A stretch of DNA of 60,012 nucleotides from Actinomycetota bacterium (lineage in GTDB: Bacteria; Actinomycetota; Thermoleophilia; Solirubrobacterales; 70-9): the NCBI GenBank assembly GCA_018268575.1, contig JAFDWF010000014.1:1-60012 (forward strand). Direction: 5' to 3'. The notes below the pieces were generated by a model. The model saw only the letters and a list, made by a program, of their open reading frames with translations, did no database searches and was not told the origin of the DNA. Numbering within the stretch: the stretch's first letter is position 1; every line of letters begins with the position of its first letter. Shown piece by piece: positions 16,141-23,557 of the stretch. Position numbers and translations under genes: made by a program.

Positions 16141-17303
16141 GCCGTCGTCCGCTCGAGGATGTGGACGTTGCAGGCTGCCGACTCGCCCTCGTACCAGCCG
16201 CCGCTGTTCTGGGCGAGGGCGATCCGCGGCTCCTTCGCCTGGCGCTCGCCGGCGCTGCCGCGCAGCTGCCAGGTCAGCTCGACCACCTGGGCGACGCCGG
16301 TGGCGCCGACCGGGTGGCCGCGCGAGGAGAGGCCGCCGCTGGGGTTGACCGGCAGCCGTCCCTCGATCGCGGTCGCGCCGCTGTCGAAGAGCTCACCCGC
16401 GCCGCCCGGCTCGCAGAAGCCGAGCTGTTCGTAGTAGAGGAGCTCGGCGGGCGCCATCGCGTCGTGGATCTCGGCCACGTCGACGTCGGCGGGGCCGAGC
16501 CCGGCCCGCGCGTAGGCCCGCTCGGCGCAGATCGTCCCGATCGAGGGTTCGTCGTCGTCGAGGCGGCTGAAGCCCGAGGTCGAGGCGCTCGCCCGGATCC
16601 GGATCCGCTCCGGGCGCTCGACCCGGCCGCCCCGCGCCAGCACGATCGCCGCCGCCCCGTCGGACATCGAGCTGCACATCAAAAGCGTCAGCGGGTCGGC
16701 GATCGGACGCGCCGCGACGACCTCGGCGGCGCTCACCGGCTTGCGGTGCTGGGCGTAGGGATTGAGGGCGCCGTTGCGGTGGCTCTTGACCGTCACCTCG
16801 ACGAGGTGGCGGTGCTCGAGCAGCCCGGCGTCGAGGATCCGCCGCAGCCGCATCGCGTAGATCGCCGTGAACTGGAGGCCGAGGCCGCCGATCAGGTCGA
16901 GGTCGGCGGCGGTTTCGAGCGCCGCGAGCGAGCGGTCGAGGTCGTCGACGAACATCTTCTCGAAGCCGACCACGAGCGCGATCTCGACCTCGCCGAGGGC
17001 GATCGCCTGGGCCGCCAGGCGCAGTGCGGTCGAGCCGCCGGCGCAGGCGTTGTCGACGTTCACCACCGGGACCCGCTCGATCCCCACCTCGCGCAGCACG
17101 CTCTGGCCGCGGACCTGCTCCTGCCCCTGCAGCAGCCCGGCCATGCCGTTGGCGGCGTAGACCGCCTCGACGTCCTTGATCCCGAGCCCGGCGTCGTCGA
17201 GCGCGCGGACCACGGCGACCCGCGCCAGGTCCTTCAGCGAGGACTCGGGGAAGCGCCCGAACGGGTGCATCCCGACGCCGGCGACCTCCACCTCGGTGCT
17301 CAT
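16131..17303 (-). CDS. Thiolase-fold acyl-CoA lyase/transferase (SCP-x/Ltp type), 390 aa
   Basis: The nucleophilic Cys lies in VNVDNACAGGST (C87) and the catalytic His motif is GHPVGATG. Near the C-terminus, the place where ordinary thiolases have a second Cys reads AQNSGGW, as in SCP-x and Ltp lipid-transfer-protein thiolases. Such enzymes can cleave beta-ketoacyl-CoA or act as aldol lyases with a DUF35 partner, which is encoded immediately downstream. It likely splits the product of the upstream mutase. Confidence 0.87.
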   Translation of the reverse strand: MSTEVEVAGVGMHPFGRFPESSLKDLARVAVVRALDDAGLGIKDVEAVYAANGMAGLLQGQEQVRGQSVLREVGIERVPVVNVDNACAGGSTALRLAAQAIALGEVEIALVVGFEKMFVDDLDRSLAALETAADLDLIGGLGLQFTAIYAMRLRRILDAGLLEHRHLVEVTVKSHRNGALNPYAQHRKPVSAAEVVAARPIADPLTLLMCSSMSDGAAAIVLARGGRVERPERIRIRASASTSGFSRLDDDEPSIGTICAERAYARAGLGPADVDVAEIHDAMAPAELLYYEQLGFCEPGGAGELFDSGATAIEGRLPVNPSGGLSSRGHPVGATGVAQVVELTWQLRGSAGERQAKEPRIALAQNSGGWYEGESAACNVHILERTTAWS

Positions 17304-17740
17304 CGTCCGACCTCCCTCTGCGCGTCGGCGCCCGACCGCCCGCCCAGCGCCTCGGTGATGTAGTCGGCGATCGCGTCGATAGTCGACTCGGGATGGAAGA
17401 CCGCGTCGACGCCGACCTCGCGCAGGGCGGCGGCGTCGTCGTCGGGGATGATGCCGCCGACGATCAGCAGCACGTCGTCGATCCCGTCCTCGCGCAGGGC
17501 CGCCGCGGTGCGGGTGAGCAGCGGCATGTGGGCGCCGGAGAGGATGCTGATGCCGATCACGTCGACGTCCTCGTCGCGCGCCGCCGCGACCACCTGCTCG
17601 GGGGTGCGGCGGATGCCGGTGTAGACGACCTCCATGCCGCGGTCGACGAGGCCGCGGGCGATCACCCGGGCGCCGACGTCGTGGCCGTCGAGGCCGACCT
17701 TGGCGACCAGGACCTTGGGGGTGTGCTCGAGCGCCGCCAT
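17300..17740 (-). CDS. B12-binding subunit of acyl-CoA mutase, 146 aa
   Basis: The cobalamin signature D18-x-H20-x-x-G23 (LDGHDVG) is followed by SILSGAH and VGGIIP motifs of the mutase B12-binding domain. The His supplies the lower axial ligand. It is encoded as a separate small subunit, as in isobutyryl-CoA and 2-hydroxyisobutyryl-CoA mutases. The ATG start at 17740 shares one base with the stop of the large subunit. Confidence 0.93.
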   Translation of the reverse strand: MAALEHTPKVLVAKVGLDGHDVGARVIARGLVDRGMEVVYTGIRRTPEQVVAAARDEDVDVIGISILSGAHMPLLTRTAAALREDGIDDVLLIVGGIIPDDDAAALREVGVDAVFHPESTIDAIADYITEALGGRSGADAQREVGR

Positions 17741-19341
17741 CAGAACTGCTGGTCCGGGGTCCACTCGCCGAGCTCGGCGCGGAAGCGGTCGCAGATCTCG
17801 CCGATGGTCGCGTAGGCGCGGACCGCCTCGAGCACCGCCGGGACGGTGTTGCGATCCTCGCGGGCGGCGCTCGCGACCTCCGCCAGCGCCGCCTCGACCC
17901 GGGCCCCGTCGCGCTCGGCCCGCAGCTCCGCCAGCCGCTGCCCCTGTAGGCGCTCGACCTCGGGGTCGACGACCGGGCCCTTCGGGGCGGGCAGCGCCGC
18001 CTCGGCGGAGACGAACCGGTTGACCCCGACGGTGGCGCGCTCGCCGCGCTCGAAGCGGCCCTGCCGACGCACCGCGCCCTCGGCGATCACGTTGCGGAAG
18101 TAGCCGTTGGCGATGCAGGCCTGCGCCCCGCCCTCGGCGTCGACCTGCTCCAGCTGGGCGACGATCTCGCGCTCGATCTCGTCGGTCAGCGCCTCGACGT
18201 AGTAGGAGCCGCCGAGCGGGTCGACGACGGCGTCGAGGCCCTGCTCGAGGCCGAGGATCTGCTGGGTCCGGGCGGAGGCGACGACCGCCTCGTCGGAGGG
18301 CGTCCAGAGGGCCTCGTCGTAGGAGGCGCTGTACATGCTCTGGACGCCGGCGAGGCGGTACGCCATGCACCCGAGGGCGATCCGGACGATGTTGTTGCGC
18401 GGCTCCTGGCGGGTCTCGCGCCCGTGCCCGTAGGCGGTCACCTCGAGCGCCATCGAGCGCGGGTCGCGGGCGCCGAAGCGGTCGCGCATCAGCCGCGCCC
18501 AGACCCGGCGGGTGGCGCGGACGTTGGCGACCGCGACGAAGAAGTCCTCGCGCTCGTCGAGGAACATCTGCAGCTGCGGGGCGAAGCTGTCGACGTCGAG
18601 GCCGCGGCCTACCAGGGTCTCGACGTAGGCGATCGCGTCGGCGATCGCGAAGGCGGTCCCGGCGGTCGAGCCGGCGCCGGCCGAGTTGATGTGGTTGACG
18701 CAGGCGTCGAGCGGATACCAGTGCGGCGCGTTCTCGGCGCACCACTCGACCACGTCGACGGCGAGCCGCACCGCCGCCTCGACCGGCAGGAACTGGGTGC
18801 CGCGGGCGTAGTACTCCTTCAGCGGATCGTTCTGCAGGTCGACCACGTAGTCCTCGCGGGCGAGGCCCTGGCGCTCGCCGAGCGCCACGAACAGCGCCAG
18901 CGCGATCGGCCCGATCGCGTTCCCCAGCATCGAGACGCGGGCCAGCGAGTCGAGCCCGACGCCGTCGAAGAGGACCTCCATGTCGCGCAGCGAGGAGATC
19001 GAGACGCCGGCCCGACCGACCTCGCCCGCCGCCATCACGTGGTCGGCGTCGTAGCCGATCTGCGAGGGCAGGTCGGCGGCGATCTGGATCTCCTCGACGC
19101 CGAGCGCCGCCAGCTTGCGGAAGCGCAGGTTCGACTGCTCGGGGGTGCCGAGCCCGGAGTAGAACTTGATCAGCGGGCGCTGGCGCGCGGGCCCGACGCC
19201 GCGGGTAAAGGGGAACTCGCCGGGGCGCTCCTCGCCCCGCTCCTCGTCCAGGTCGGCGGCGGTGTAGAACGGCTTCACCCGCGGCCCGGCGTCGAGCTCG
19301 ATCCGCTCCTCGGCGGCGGTCTGGGTGTGGTCCTCGTTCAT
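17740..19341 (-). CDS. Acyl-CoA mutase large (substrate-binding TIM-barrel) subunit, 533 aa
   Basis: Family landmarks are GEFPFTRG (41-48), NDPLKEYYARGTQF (171-184), GGSYYVEALT and IGVNRF-like VGVNRF. Compared with known methylmalonyl-CoA, isobutyryl-CoA and hydroxyisobutyryl-CoA mutases, the segment carrying the active-site Tyr (TMY...RQxAG) is replaced by GPARQRPLIKFYSG (50-63), about three residues shorter. The Tyr-His pair (GYHMQEAG) reads VNHINSAG with N216-H217. Q170 and R180, matching Gln197 and Arg207 of methylmalonyl-CoA mutase, are kept. A carboxylated substrate is thus possible, but the pocket must differ. The ATG at 19341 overlaps the ligase stop. Confidence 0.9.
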   Translation of the reverse strand: MNEDHTQTAAEERIELDAGPRVKPFYTAADLDEERGEERPGEFPFTRGVGPARQRPLIKFYSGLGTPEQSNLRFRKLAALGVEEIQIAADLPSQIGYDADHVMAAGEVGRAGVSISSLRDMEVLFDGVGLDSLARVSMLGNAIGPIALALFVALGERQGLAREDYVVDLQNDPLKEYYARGTQFLPVEAAVRLAVDVVEWCAENAPHWYPLDACVNHINSAGAGSTAGTAFAIADAIAYVETLVGRGLDVDSFAPQLQMFLDEREDFFVAVANVRATRRVWARLMRDRFGARDPRSMALEVTAYGHGRETRQEPRNNIVRIALGCMAYRLAGVQSMYSASYDEALWTPSDEAVVASARTQQILGLEQGLDAVVDPLGGSYYVEALTDEIEREIVAQLEQVDAEGGAQACIANGYFRNVIAEGAVRRQGRFERGERATVGVNRFVSAEAALPAPKGPVVDPEVERLQGQRLAELRAERDGARVEAALAEVASAAREDRNTVPAVLEAVRAYATIGEICDRFRAELGEWTPDQQF

Positions 19342-20867
19342 CGCGACTCGCGCGCCGGCTTGCCCAGCTCGCTCTTGATGATCTTGCCGTAGGCGCTCTT
19401 CGGCAGCTCGGCGACGATCTCGACCTCCTGCGGGCGCTGCATCCCGAGCCGCGGCCGGCAGTAGTCGACGATCGCGGCCGGCTCGACCTTGGCACCGGGG
19501 CGGAGGACGACGTAGGCCTTCACCGCTTCTCCCCAGTGCGGGTGGTCGACGCCGACCACCGCCGCCTCGGCGATGTCGGGGTGGCCGTGCAGCGCCTGCT
19601 CGACGATTCGCGGCGCGATGTTGAAGCCGCCGCTGTTGATCATTTCGTCGCTGCGGCCGAGCAGGTAGACGTAGCCGCGCTCGTCGACGGTGGCGTTGTC
19701 GAAGGTGTGGACGTAGCCGGCGCGCAGCACCTTCGCCGTCTGCTCGGGGTCGCCCCAGTAGCCGCTCATCATGTGCGGGCCGCGGACGATCACCTCGCCG
19801 TGCTCGCCCGCCGCCACGTCGACGCCCTCGCCGTCGACAACCCGCACGTCGATCATCCGGTAAGGGCGCCCGGCCGACCCCAGTAGCGACTCGTCCTCGT
19901 GGTCCTCCTCGTTCAGCACGGTGATGCACATCGGCGCCTCCGCCTGTCCGTAGAGCTGGGCCATCACCGGTCCGAATACCCGCAGGCTCTCCTCCAGCCA
20001 CTGGTGCGGCATCGGCGCGGCGCCGTAGATGATCTGCCGGGGGGCGTAGGAGGCGGTCGGCGCGATCCCCGCTTTCAGCATGTCGATCAGCATCGTCGGC
20101 ACCAGCTTCAGCGCCCCGACCTGGTGGCGCTCGCAGGCTTCGAAGGCGGCAGCCGGCTCGAAGGCGCGGATGATCACGCAGTGGCCGCCGGAGACGAAGT
20201 AGGGCAGCATGAAGAATCCGCCGCCGTGGCTGAGCGGCTGCGGCAGCAGGATCGAGTCGCCCGGCCGGCCGCCGCCGTACTCGATCAGCAGGTTGGCGGC
20301 GACGGCGAGCTGGGCGCCGTGGGTGAGGATCACGCCCTTCGGCCGCCCGGTGGTGCCCGAGCTGGAGAACAGCGAGTAGATCGAGTCGGCGGCCACCGCG
20401 GTCGGGGGCCGCGCGGTCGAGGCCTTCGCCAGCAGCGCCTCGTAGTCGGCGCCGGCTCCGCCCCCCGCCTCCTCGTCGGCGAGCGCGAGGCGGATCGCGA
20501 AGCGGTCGGGCCCGGCAGCGAGGAAGCGCTCGGCTACCGCCTCGAAGGCGCCGGTGTAGATCAGCGAGGTTGCGTCCATAGCTTCGAGGATCCCCAGCAG
20601 TTCCTCCTCCGGCAGCCGCACGTTCAGCGCCACGCGGATGAAGCCGCCGAGCGCGCAGCCGAACTCGATCTCCATGCTCTCCAGCGTGTTCGGCACGATC
20701 ACGCCGACGTGAGCGCCCGGCAGCGCCCCGCTCCCCGCCAGCCCGTTCGCCAGCCGCGCCGCCCGCTCGTACACCTCGGCCGCCCGCAGGCTCCGCGATC
20801 CAAACGTGACCGCGACCCGGTCGCGATGGACACGCGCAGCCCGTTCGATGGTGTCGCCGACGTTCAT
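19338..20867 (-). CDS. AMP-forming acyl-CoA ligase, 509 aa
   Basis: The AMP-binding P-loop is LFSSSGTTGRPKGVILTHG and the later motifs are YGQAEAPM, YLLGRSDEMINSGG and PKSAYGKI with the catalytic Lys. It is a full-length class I adenylate-forming enzyme. I chose the ATG at 20867 (MNVGDTIERAA) over an upstream one because protein-like sequence begins there. As first gene of the mutase operon it should activate the free acid that the mutase then rearranges. The substrate is unknown. Confidence 0.9.
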   Translation of the reverse strand: MNVGDTIERAARVHRDRVAVTFGSRSLRAAEVYERAARLANGLAGSGALPGAHVGVIVPNTLESMEIEFGCALGGFIRVALNVRLPEEELLGILEAMDATSLIYTGAFEAVAERFLAAGPDRFAIRLALADEEAGGGAGADYEALLAKASTARPPTAVAADSIYSLFSSSGTTGRPKGVILTHGAQLAVAANLLIEYGGGRPGDSILLPQPLSHGGGFFMLPYFVSGGHCVIIRAFEPAAAFEACERHQVGALKLVPTMLIDMLKAGIAPTASYAPRQIIYGAAPMPHQWLEESLRVFGPVMAQLYGQAEAPMCITVLNEEDHEDESLLGSAGRPYRMIDVRVVDGEGVDVAAGEHGEVIVRGPHMMSGYWGDPEQTAKVLRAGYVHTFDNATVDERGYVYLLGRSDEMINSGGFNIAPRIVEQALHGHPDIAEAAVVGVDHPHWGEAVKAYVVLRPGAKVEPAAIVDYCRPRLGMQRPQEVEIVAELPKSAYGKIIKSELGKPARESR

Positions 20868-21035
20868 GCTTGCGCGAGCCCCTTTGATCGAAGTCTCATG
20901 AAGGTACCAACAGACGGAACTTTTATCGATCATAACGAAACACCCACCGACCCCGAGTCGGCCCGAGGGTCACGGCCGTCCCACCGCGCGGGCGGCGGCG
21001 GTCGGTGCACGGTGGACTCGACGCGAGGCGCCGGG
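20868..21035. promoter_or_regulatory. Intergenic region before the mutase operon
   Basis: This 168-bp space must hold the promoter of the acyl-CoA ligase operon and the end of the second IclR gene. An AT-richer patch (20883-20945) is the likely regulatory site. I find no clear -35/-10 pair and only a short AAAGTT match to the element shared by the other two operons. Confidence 0.4.
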
Positions 21036-21803
21036 TCAGGACTCGGAGTCGGCGCGCTCAGGCGCCAGCTGCGCTTCGACCTTCGCCCCGGTCTTGCGGG
21101 CGAGGTCGATGTAGGCCTCCCGCTTCTCGGCGGTCATCCGCACCGCCGGGCCGAGCACGCTCAGCGCCGCCCAGGCGCCCGGGATCCGCACCGGCACCGA
21201 GATCGAGGCGGCGCCCTCTATCCGCTCGCCGAGGCTGATCGCCCAGCCACGGCCGCGGGCCAGCTCCACCTCTTTGCGCAGCACGTCGAGGCTGGCGATC
21301 GAGTGCTCGGTGATCGGCTGCAGATCGAGCGTCGGCAACAGCTTCTCGAGCTCGTCCTCGGGCATGCAGGCGAGCAGGACCTTGCCCGCGGAGCCGACGT
21401 GGATCGGCTCGGTCGAGCCGACCGTGGCGACGTAGCGGATCGCTTCCGGGCTGGGCAGCTCGCCGACGCAGACCCGCTGGCTGCCGAAGCGCAGGTGGAC
21501 GACCACGGTCTCGCCGGTGGCGAGCCAGAGCTCGCGCAGCTCCTGCCCGGCCAAGGCCTCGACCCAGCCGAAGGTCGCCTGGATGTTGGCGATCAGCGGC
21601 AGGAGGCCGGGACCGAGCAGGTGCCTGCTGCCGCCCGGCTCGCGGACGACGAACTGCTTGTAGGCGAGGCTCGACATGATCCGGAACGCGGTGCCCTTCG
21701 CCAGCCCGGTCTCGCGGGAGATCTCGGTGACGGTCTTGGGGCCCGCGGCGAGCGCCTCGAGCACGTCGATGCTGCGCTCGACCGACTGGACGCGGTAGCT
21801 CAC
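21036..21803 (-). CDS. IclR-family transcriptional regulator (2), 255 aa
   Basis: It has the same layout as the IclR at 14010-14792: winged helix (SVERSIDVLEALAAGPKTVTEIS, GLAKGTAFRIMSSL) and effector domain (HVGSAGKVLLACMP, AASISVPVR). Long identical stretches between the two, such as VGSTxPIHVGSAGKVLLA, show recent duplication. The GTG start overlaps the YCII-like stop by 4 bases. It is separated from the mutase operon by 168 bp and could regulate it. Confidence 0.92.
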   Translation of the reverse strand: MSYRVQSVERSIDVLEALAAGPKTVTEISRETGLAKGTAFRIMSSLAYKQFVVREPGGSRHLLGPGLLPLIANIQATFGWVEALAGQELRELWLATGETVVVHLRFGSQRVCVGELPSPEAIRYVATVGSTEPIHVGSAGKVLLACMPEDELEKLLPTLDLQPITEHSIASLDVLRKEVELARGRGWAISLGERIEGAASISVPVRIPGAWAALSVLGPAVRMTAEKREAYIDLARKTGAKVEAQLAPERADSES

Positions 21804-22078
21804 GGGGCCTCCACCCGCACCCGCTCGGAGAGCCGCGTCAATTCGAGCCGCGTCAACTGGTACTCGGCGACCCCGGCCTGGGCGAAGGGGTCGGTGGCGA
21901 CCAGCGCCGCGATCTCCTCCTCGTCGTCGCCGCAGGCGAAGATCACGCCGCCGTCGCGGGGCACCCTGCGGCCCGAGGCGAGGAACCGACCGCTCGCATA
22001 GTGCTCGTCGAGGAACGCCTGGTGCTCGTCCATCAGCCGGTCGACCTCCTCGAGCGGCCTGCAATACCGGATCGTCAC
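21800..22078 (-). CDS. YCII-like small protein, 92 aa
   Basis: The pattern of ...RPLEEVDRLMDEHQAFLDEHYASGRFLASGRR and VIFACGDDEEEIAALVATDPFAQAGVAEY matches YCII-related dimeric alpha-beta-barrel proteins, with the conserved His-Asp pair (H19 region and D66 region). A GTG at 22078 is the only reasonable start. It has no Shine-Dalgarno of its own but overlaps the stop of a 21-codon leader ORF by GTGA. YCII proteins are small enzymes or regulators of uncertain function. Confidence 0.65.
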   Translation of the reverse strand: MTIRYCRPLEEVDRLMDEHQAFLDEHYASGRFLASGRRVPRDGGVIFACGDDEEEIAALVATDPFAQAGVAEYQLTRLELTRLSERVRVEAP

Positions 22079-22140
22079 GGCAAAAACGGGCAGCGGCTCG
22101 ACCAGCCGGGTCCCCCGCCGCGACCGCCCAGATCGCTCAT
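22075..22140 (-). CDS. Short leader ORF coupled to the YCII-like gene, 21 aa
   Basis: ATG at 22140 is preceded by GGAGGAG at ideal spacing. The 21 codons end in TGA at 22075-22077, which overlaps the GTG of the YCII-like gene as GTGA. The peptide (MSDLGGRGGGPGWSSRCPFLP) resembles no family I know. The arrangement looks like translational coupling. An alternative is a frameshifted true N-terminus. Confidence 0.45.
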   Translation of the reverse strand: MSDLGGRGGGPGWSSRCPFLP

Positions 22141-22376
22141 CTCGCTCCTCCAGCACGATCGCCGAGTCTACCGCCGGATCACAACCCCGCCCGAACCCCA
22201 GCCGCGCCGCCGAGACGCTCCCGCCGTGCCCCGCGTCACCGATCCGCCGTTCTCGAGCGGGTGGGCGGAGGCCGCGCGGACGCGGGCGCGAGGGTCGACG
22301 CCCCGGACGCGGCCGGGGCGGGGCGCCCGAGGGACGCGGCCGTCGCCGGCTGGCGCCCGGATGCCGAAAGGGACCC

Positions 22377-22426
22377 GGCCTTCCCGGAGGCGACCCGGGC
22401 AGGCTGTGGCCGCCTCCGAGAAGGCC
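22377..22426 (-). repeat. Palindromic element, 16-bp arms with one mismatch
   Basis: Arms are 22377-22392 and 22411-22426. The 18-nt loop, read on the minus strand, is GCCACAGCCTGCCCGGGT. The single C/A mismatch would be a G-U pair in RNA from the minus strand. Confidence 0.85.
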
Positions 22427-22533
22427 GTGGGGGGACGGCAGAGGCTCCGGGCGGGCAGCGGGGATCGTCACGGGGTCCCCGGCGGGAGGAGCGCCGGGGA
22501 GGGAGGACGTCACGATTCCTCCCGGATCCCGAA

Positions 22534-22602
22534 CGGTCAGGAGACTCCGTGGTTCGAAATCCCCGCCATAGGTGGATAAGGAACCACGCAGCTTCCTGAC
22601 CG
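22534..22602. repeat. Bulged long hairpin
   Basis: CGGTCAGGA (22534-22542) pairs with TCCTGACCG (22594-22602), and CGTGGTTC (22548-22555) pairs with GAACCACG (22581-22588), separated by symmetric 5-nt bulges. The homologous sequence near 56.9 kb keeps the inner pairing. Confidence 0.75.
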
Positions 22603-22650
22603 TCCGAGGACGTGGCATCTCCGTGACGGACGCCCCTCTTCCACGCTGAT

Positions 22651-22687
22651 GGGCCGAAAACTCCAGACATGCTGGAGTCTTCGGCCC
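22651..22687. repeat. Hairpin, 15 paired bases around a 5-nt loop
   Basis: GGGCCGAA pairs with TTCGGCCC and ACTCCAG with CTGGAGT, interrupted by a single A/C mismatch. The loop is ACATG. There is no T-run after it, so a classic intrinsic terminator is not indicated. Confidence 0.75.
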
Positions 22688-22747
22688 GTCGACAGCGGAG
22701 CCCCCGCAGACGTGCCGTCCCTGTGGCCGAACCCCATGCAAAGCCCC

Positions 22748-22809
22748 CGTCCCGGGCGTCCCGGAGGCGGCCACAGCCTGCCCGGGTCGCCTCCGGGACG
22801 CCCGGGACG
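22748..22809 (+). repeat. Palindromic element, 22-bp perfect arms
   Basis: Arms are 22748-22769 and 22788-22809 with loop GCCACAGCCTGCCCGGGT. It is almost identical to 31503-31564. Confidence 0.9.
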
Positions 22810-22906
22810 CCTGAGCTCCGATCGGTCCGGTTCGGACCATTCCGGCCCGTACCCGCGGTGTGGGGCACCGGGAAGACGAATCGGAACCCGGCGCTACCAT
22901 CCCCAC

Positions 22907-23074
22907 GTGGCGGTCGAGCAGAGAGCTCCGAGCGGCGCCGCGCTCAACGAGGCGACGAGACTGAGGCGGCTGCGCGAAGATGCGCGACGGCCTCTCGCGG
23001 TGAACTTGGCGGAGGGGATCGCGCTGAGCCACAAGCTGTTGCGGTTCACCGGGGCCGCCCGCAAGTCCTCTTGA
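22907..23074 (+). CDS. Small partner protein of a nucleotidyltransferase locus, 55 aa
   Basis: A GTG-started 55-residue protein rich in Arg, Leu and Ala (LRRLREDARRPLAVNLAEGIALSHKLLRF). Short proteins of this style often sit directly before a stand-alone nucleotidyltransferase, and here a TTG start overlaps its stop (TTGA, 23071-23074). It is probably the first partner of a toxin-antitoxin-like or accessory pair. That is an inference from gene order and pattern. Confidence 0.5.
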   Translation: MAVEQRAPSGAALNEATRLRRLREDARRPLAVNLAEGIALSHKLLRFTGAARKSS

Positions 23075-23300
23075 GCGGGCCCGCCTTCGACGAGTTGCTG
23101 CGACGACTGGTGGATGCCGGCACCGAGTTCGTGTTAGTCGGCGGCCTCGCCGTGAACGCCTGGGGCGTCGTGCGGGGGACCAAGGACGCCGAGGTCGCGG
23201 TCGCCGCCGGCGGTCGCGGCGATGGCCGGCTCCCACCGCTGGCCACTGCTCCTGCGGATGCAGGAGGAGGCCCCCGGCGGCTGGGCCCTGAACGTCTGGC
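23071..23300 (+). pseudogene. Remnant of a nucleotidyltransferase-fold gene
   Basis: From TTG at 23071 the first 45 codons read like a nucleotidyltransferase N-terminus (FDELLRRLVDAGTEFVLV then GGLAVNAWGVVRGTKD). The expected catalytic DxD is DAE, and coherent sequence stops soon after, around 23200. The rest of the frame is low-complexity Arg/Pro. A frameshift and internal deletion are likely. No complete catalytic core remains. Confidence 0.55.
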
Positions 23301-23557
23301 ACGTCGCCGCGCAGCTACGGGCGGGCGACCTCGACCAGGGCTTCGGCCAGGGGATCGTCCGCGCCGACGGCAGCGGCTACCGGCTCGGGCCCGACTGGGC
23401 GACCGCGCTGGGGTGCCAAGGGGAGATCCGGCGCGAGCCGTTCGAGGTGCAGAAGCCTTCCGGCAGCGGATGAGACCCGCGGAGCGGACGGGAGACCGGC
23501 TCTCGCGGCCGGCTCCCGCTCCGCCGCCATCCGATCGGTCGGCAGGCGTCGCTTCGA
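23301..23557. other. Intergenic remainder after the decayed locus
   Basis: About 257 bases with no convincing gene. A plus-strand frame here (...GWALNVWHVAAQLRAGDLDQ) has some protein character and may be part of the decayed locus, but I cannot assign it. Confidence 0.4.

Larger units (their letters stand above)
22141..22906. repeat. Intergenic composite repeat, copy 2
   Basis: About 760 bases without a convincing gene. From 22300 on it contains two palindromic elements (22377-22426 and 22748-22809), a block at 22461-22622 that matches the reverse complement of 56872-57030, a bulged hairpin (22534-22602) and a near-perfect hairpin (22651-22687). In 22141-22300 I see nothing beyond a possible promoter for the leader ORF. 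Confidence 0.75.

Noticed and set aside
20895..20935. A third copy of the shared operator before the ligase
   Set aside because: Only AAAGTT and a loose GG spacing agree. That is too little to claim.
19899..22001. A 700-codon plus-strand frame opposite the ligase and IclR genes
   Set aside because: Composition is low-complexity and it runs antisense to two well-supported genes.
22651..22687. Classic intrinsic terminator
   Set aside because: The stem is strong but no T-run follows on either strand. It is recorded as a hairpin only.
23222..23473. A separate 83-codon plus-strand gene
   Set aside because: It has no start signal or family pattern and lies in the decayed nucleotidyltransferase region.
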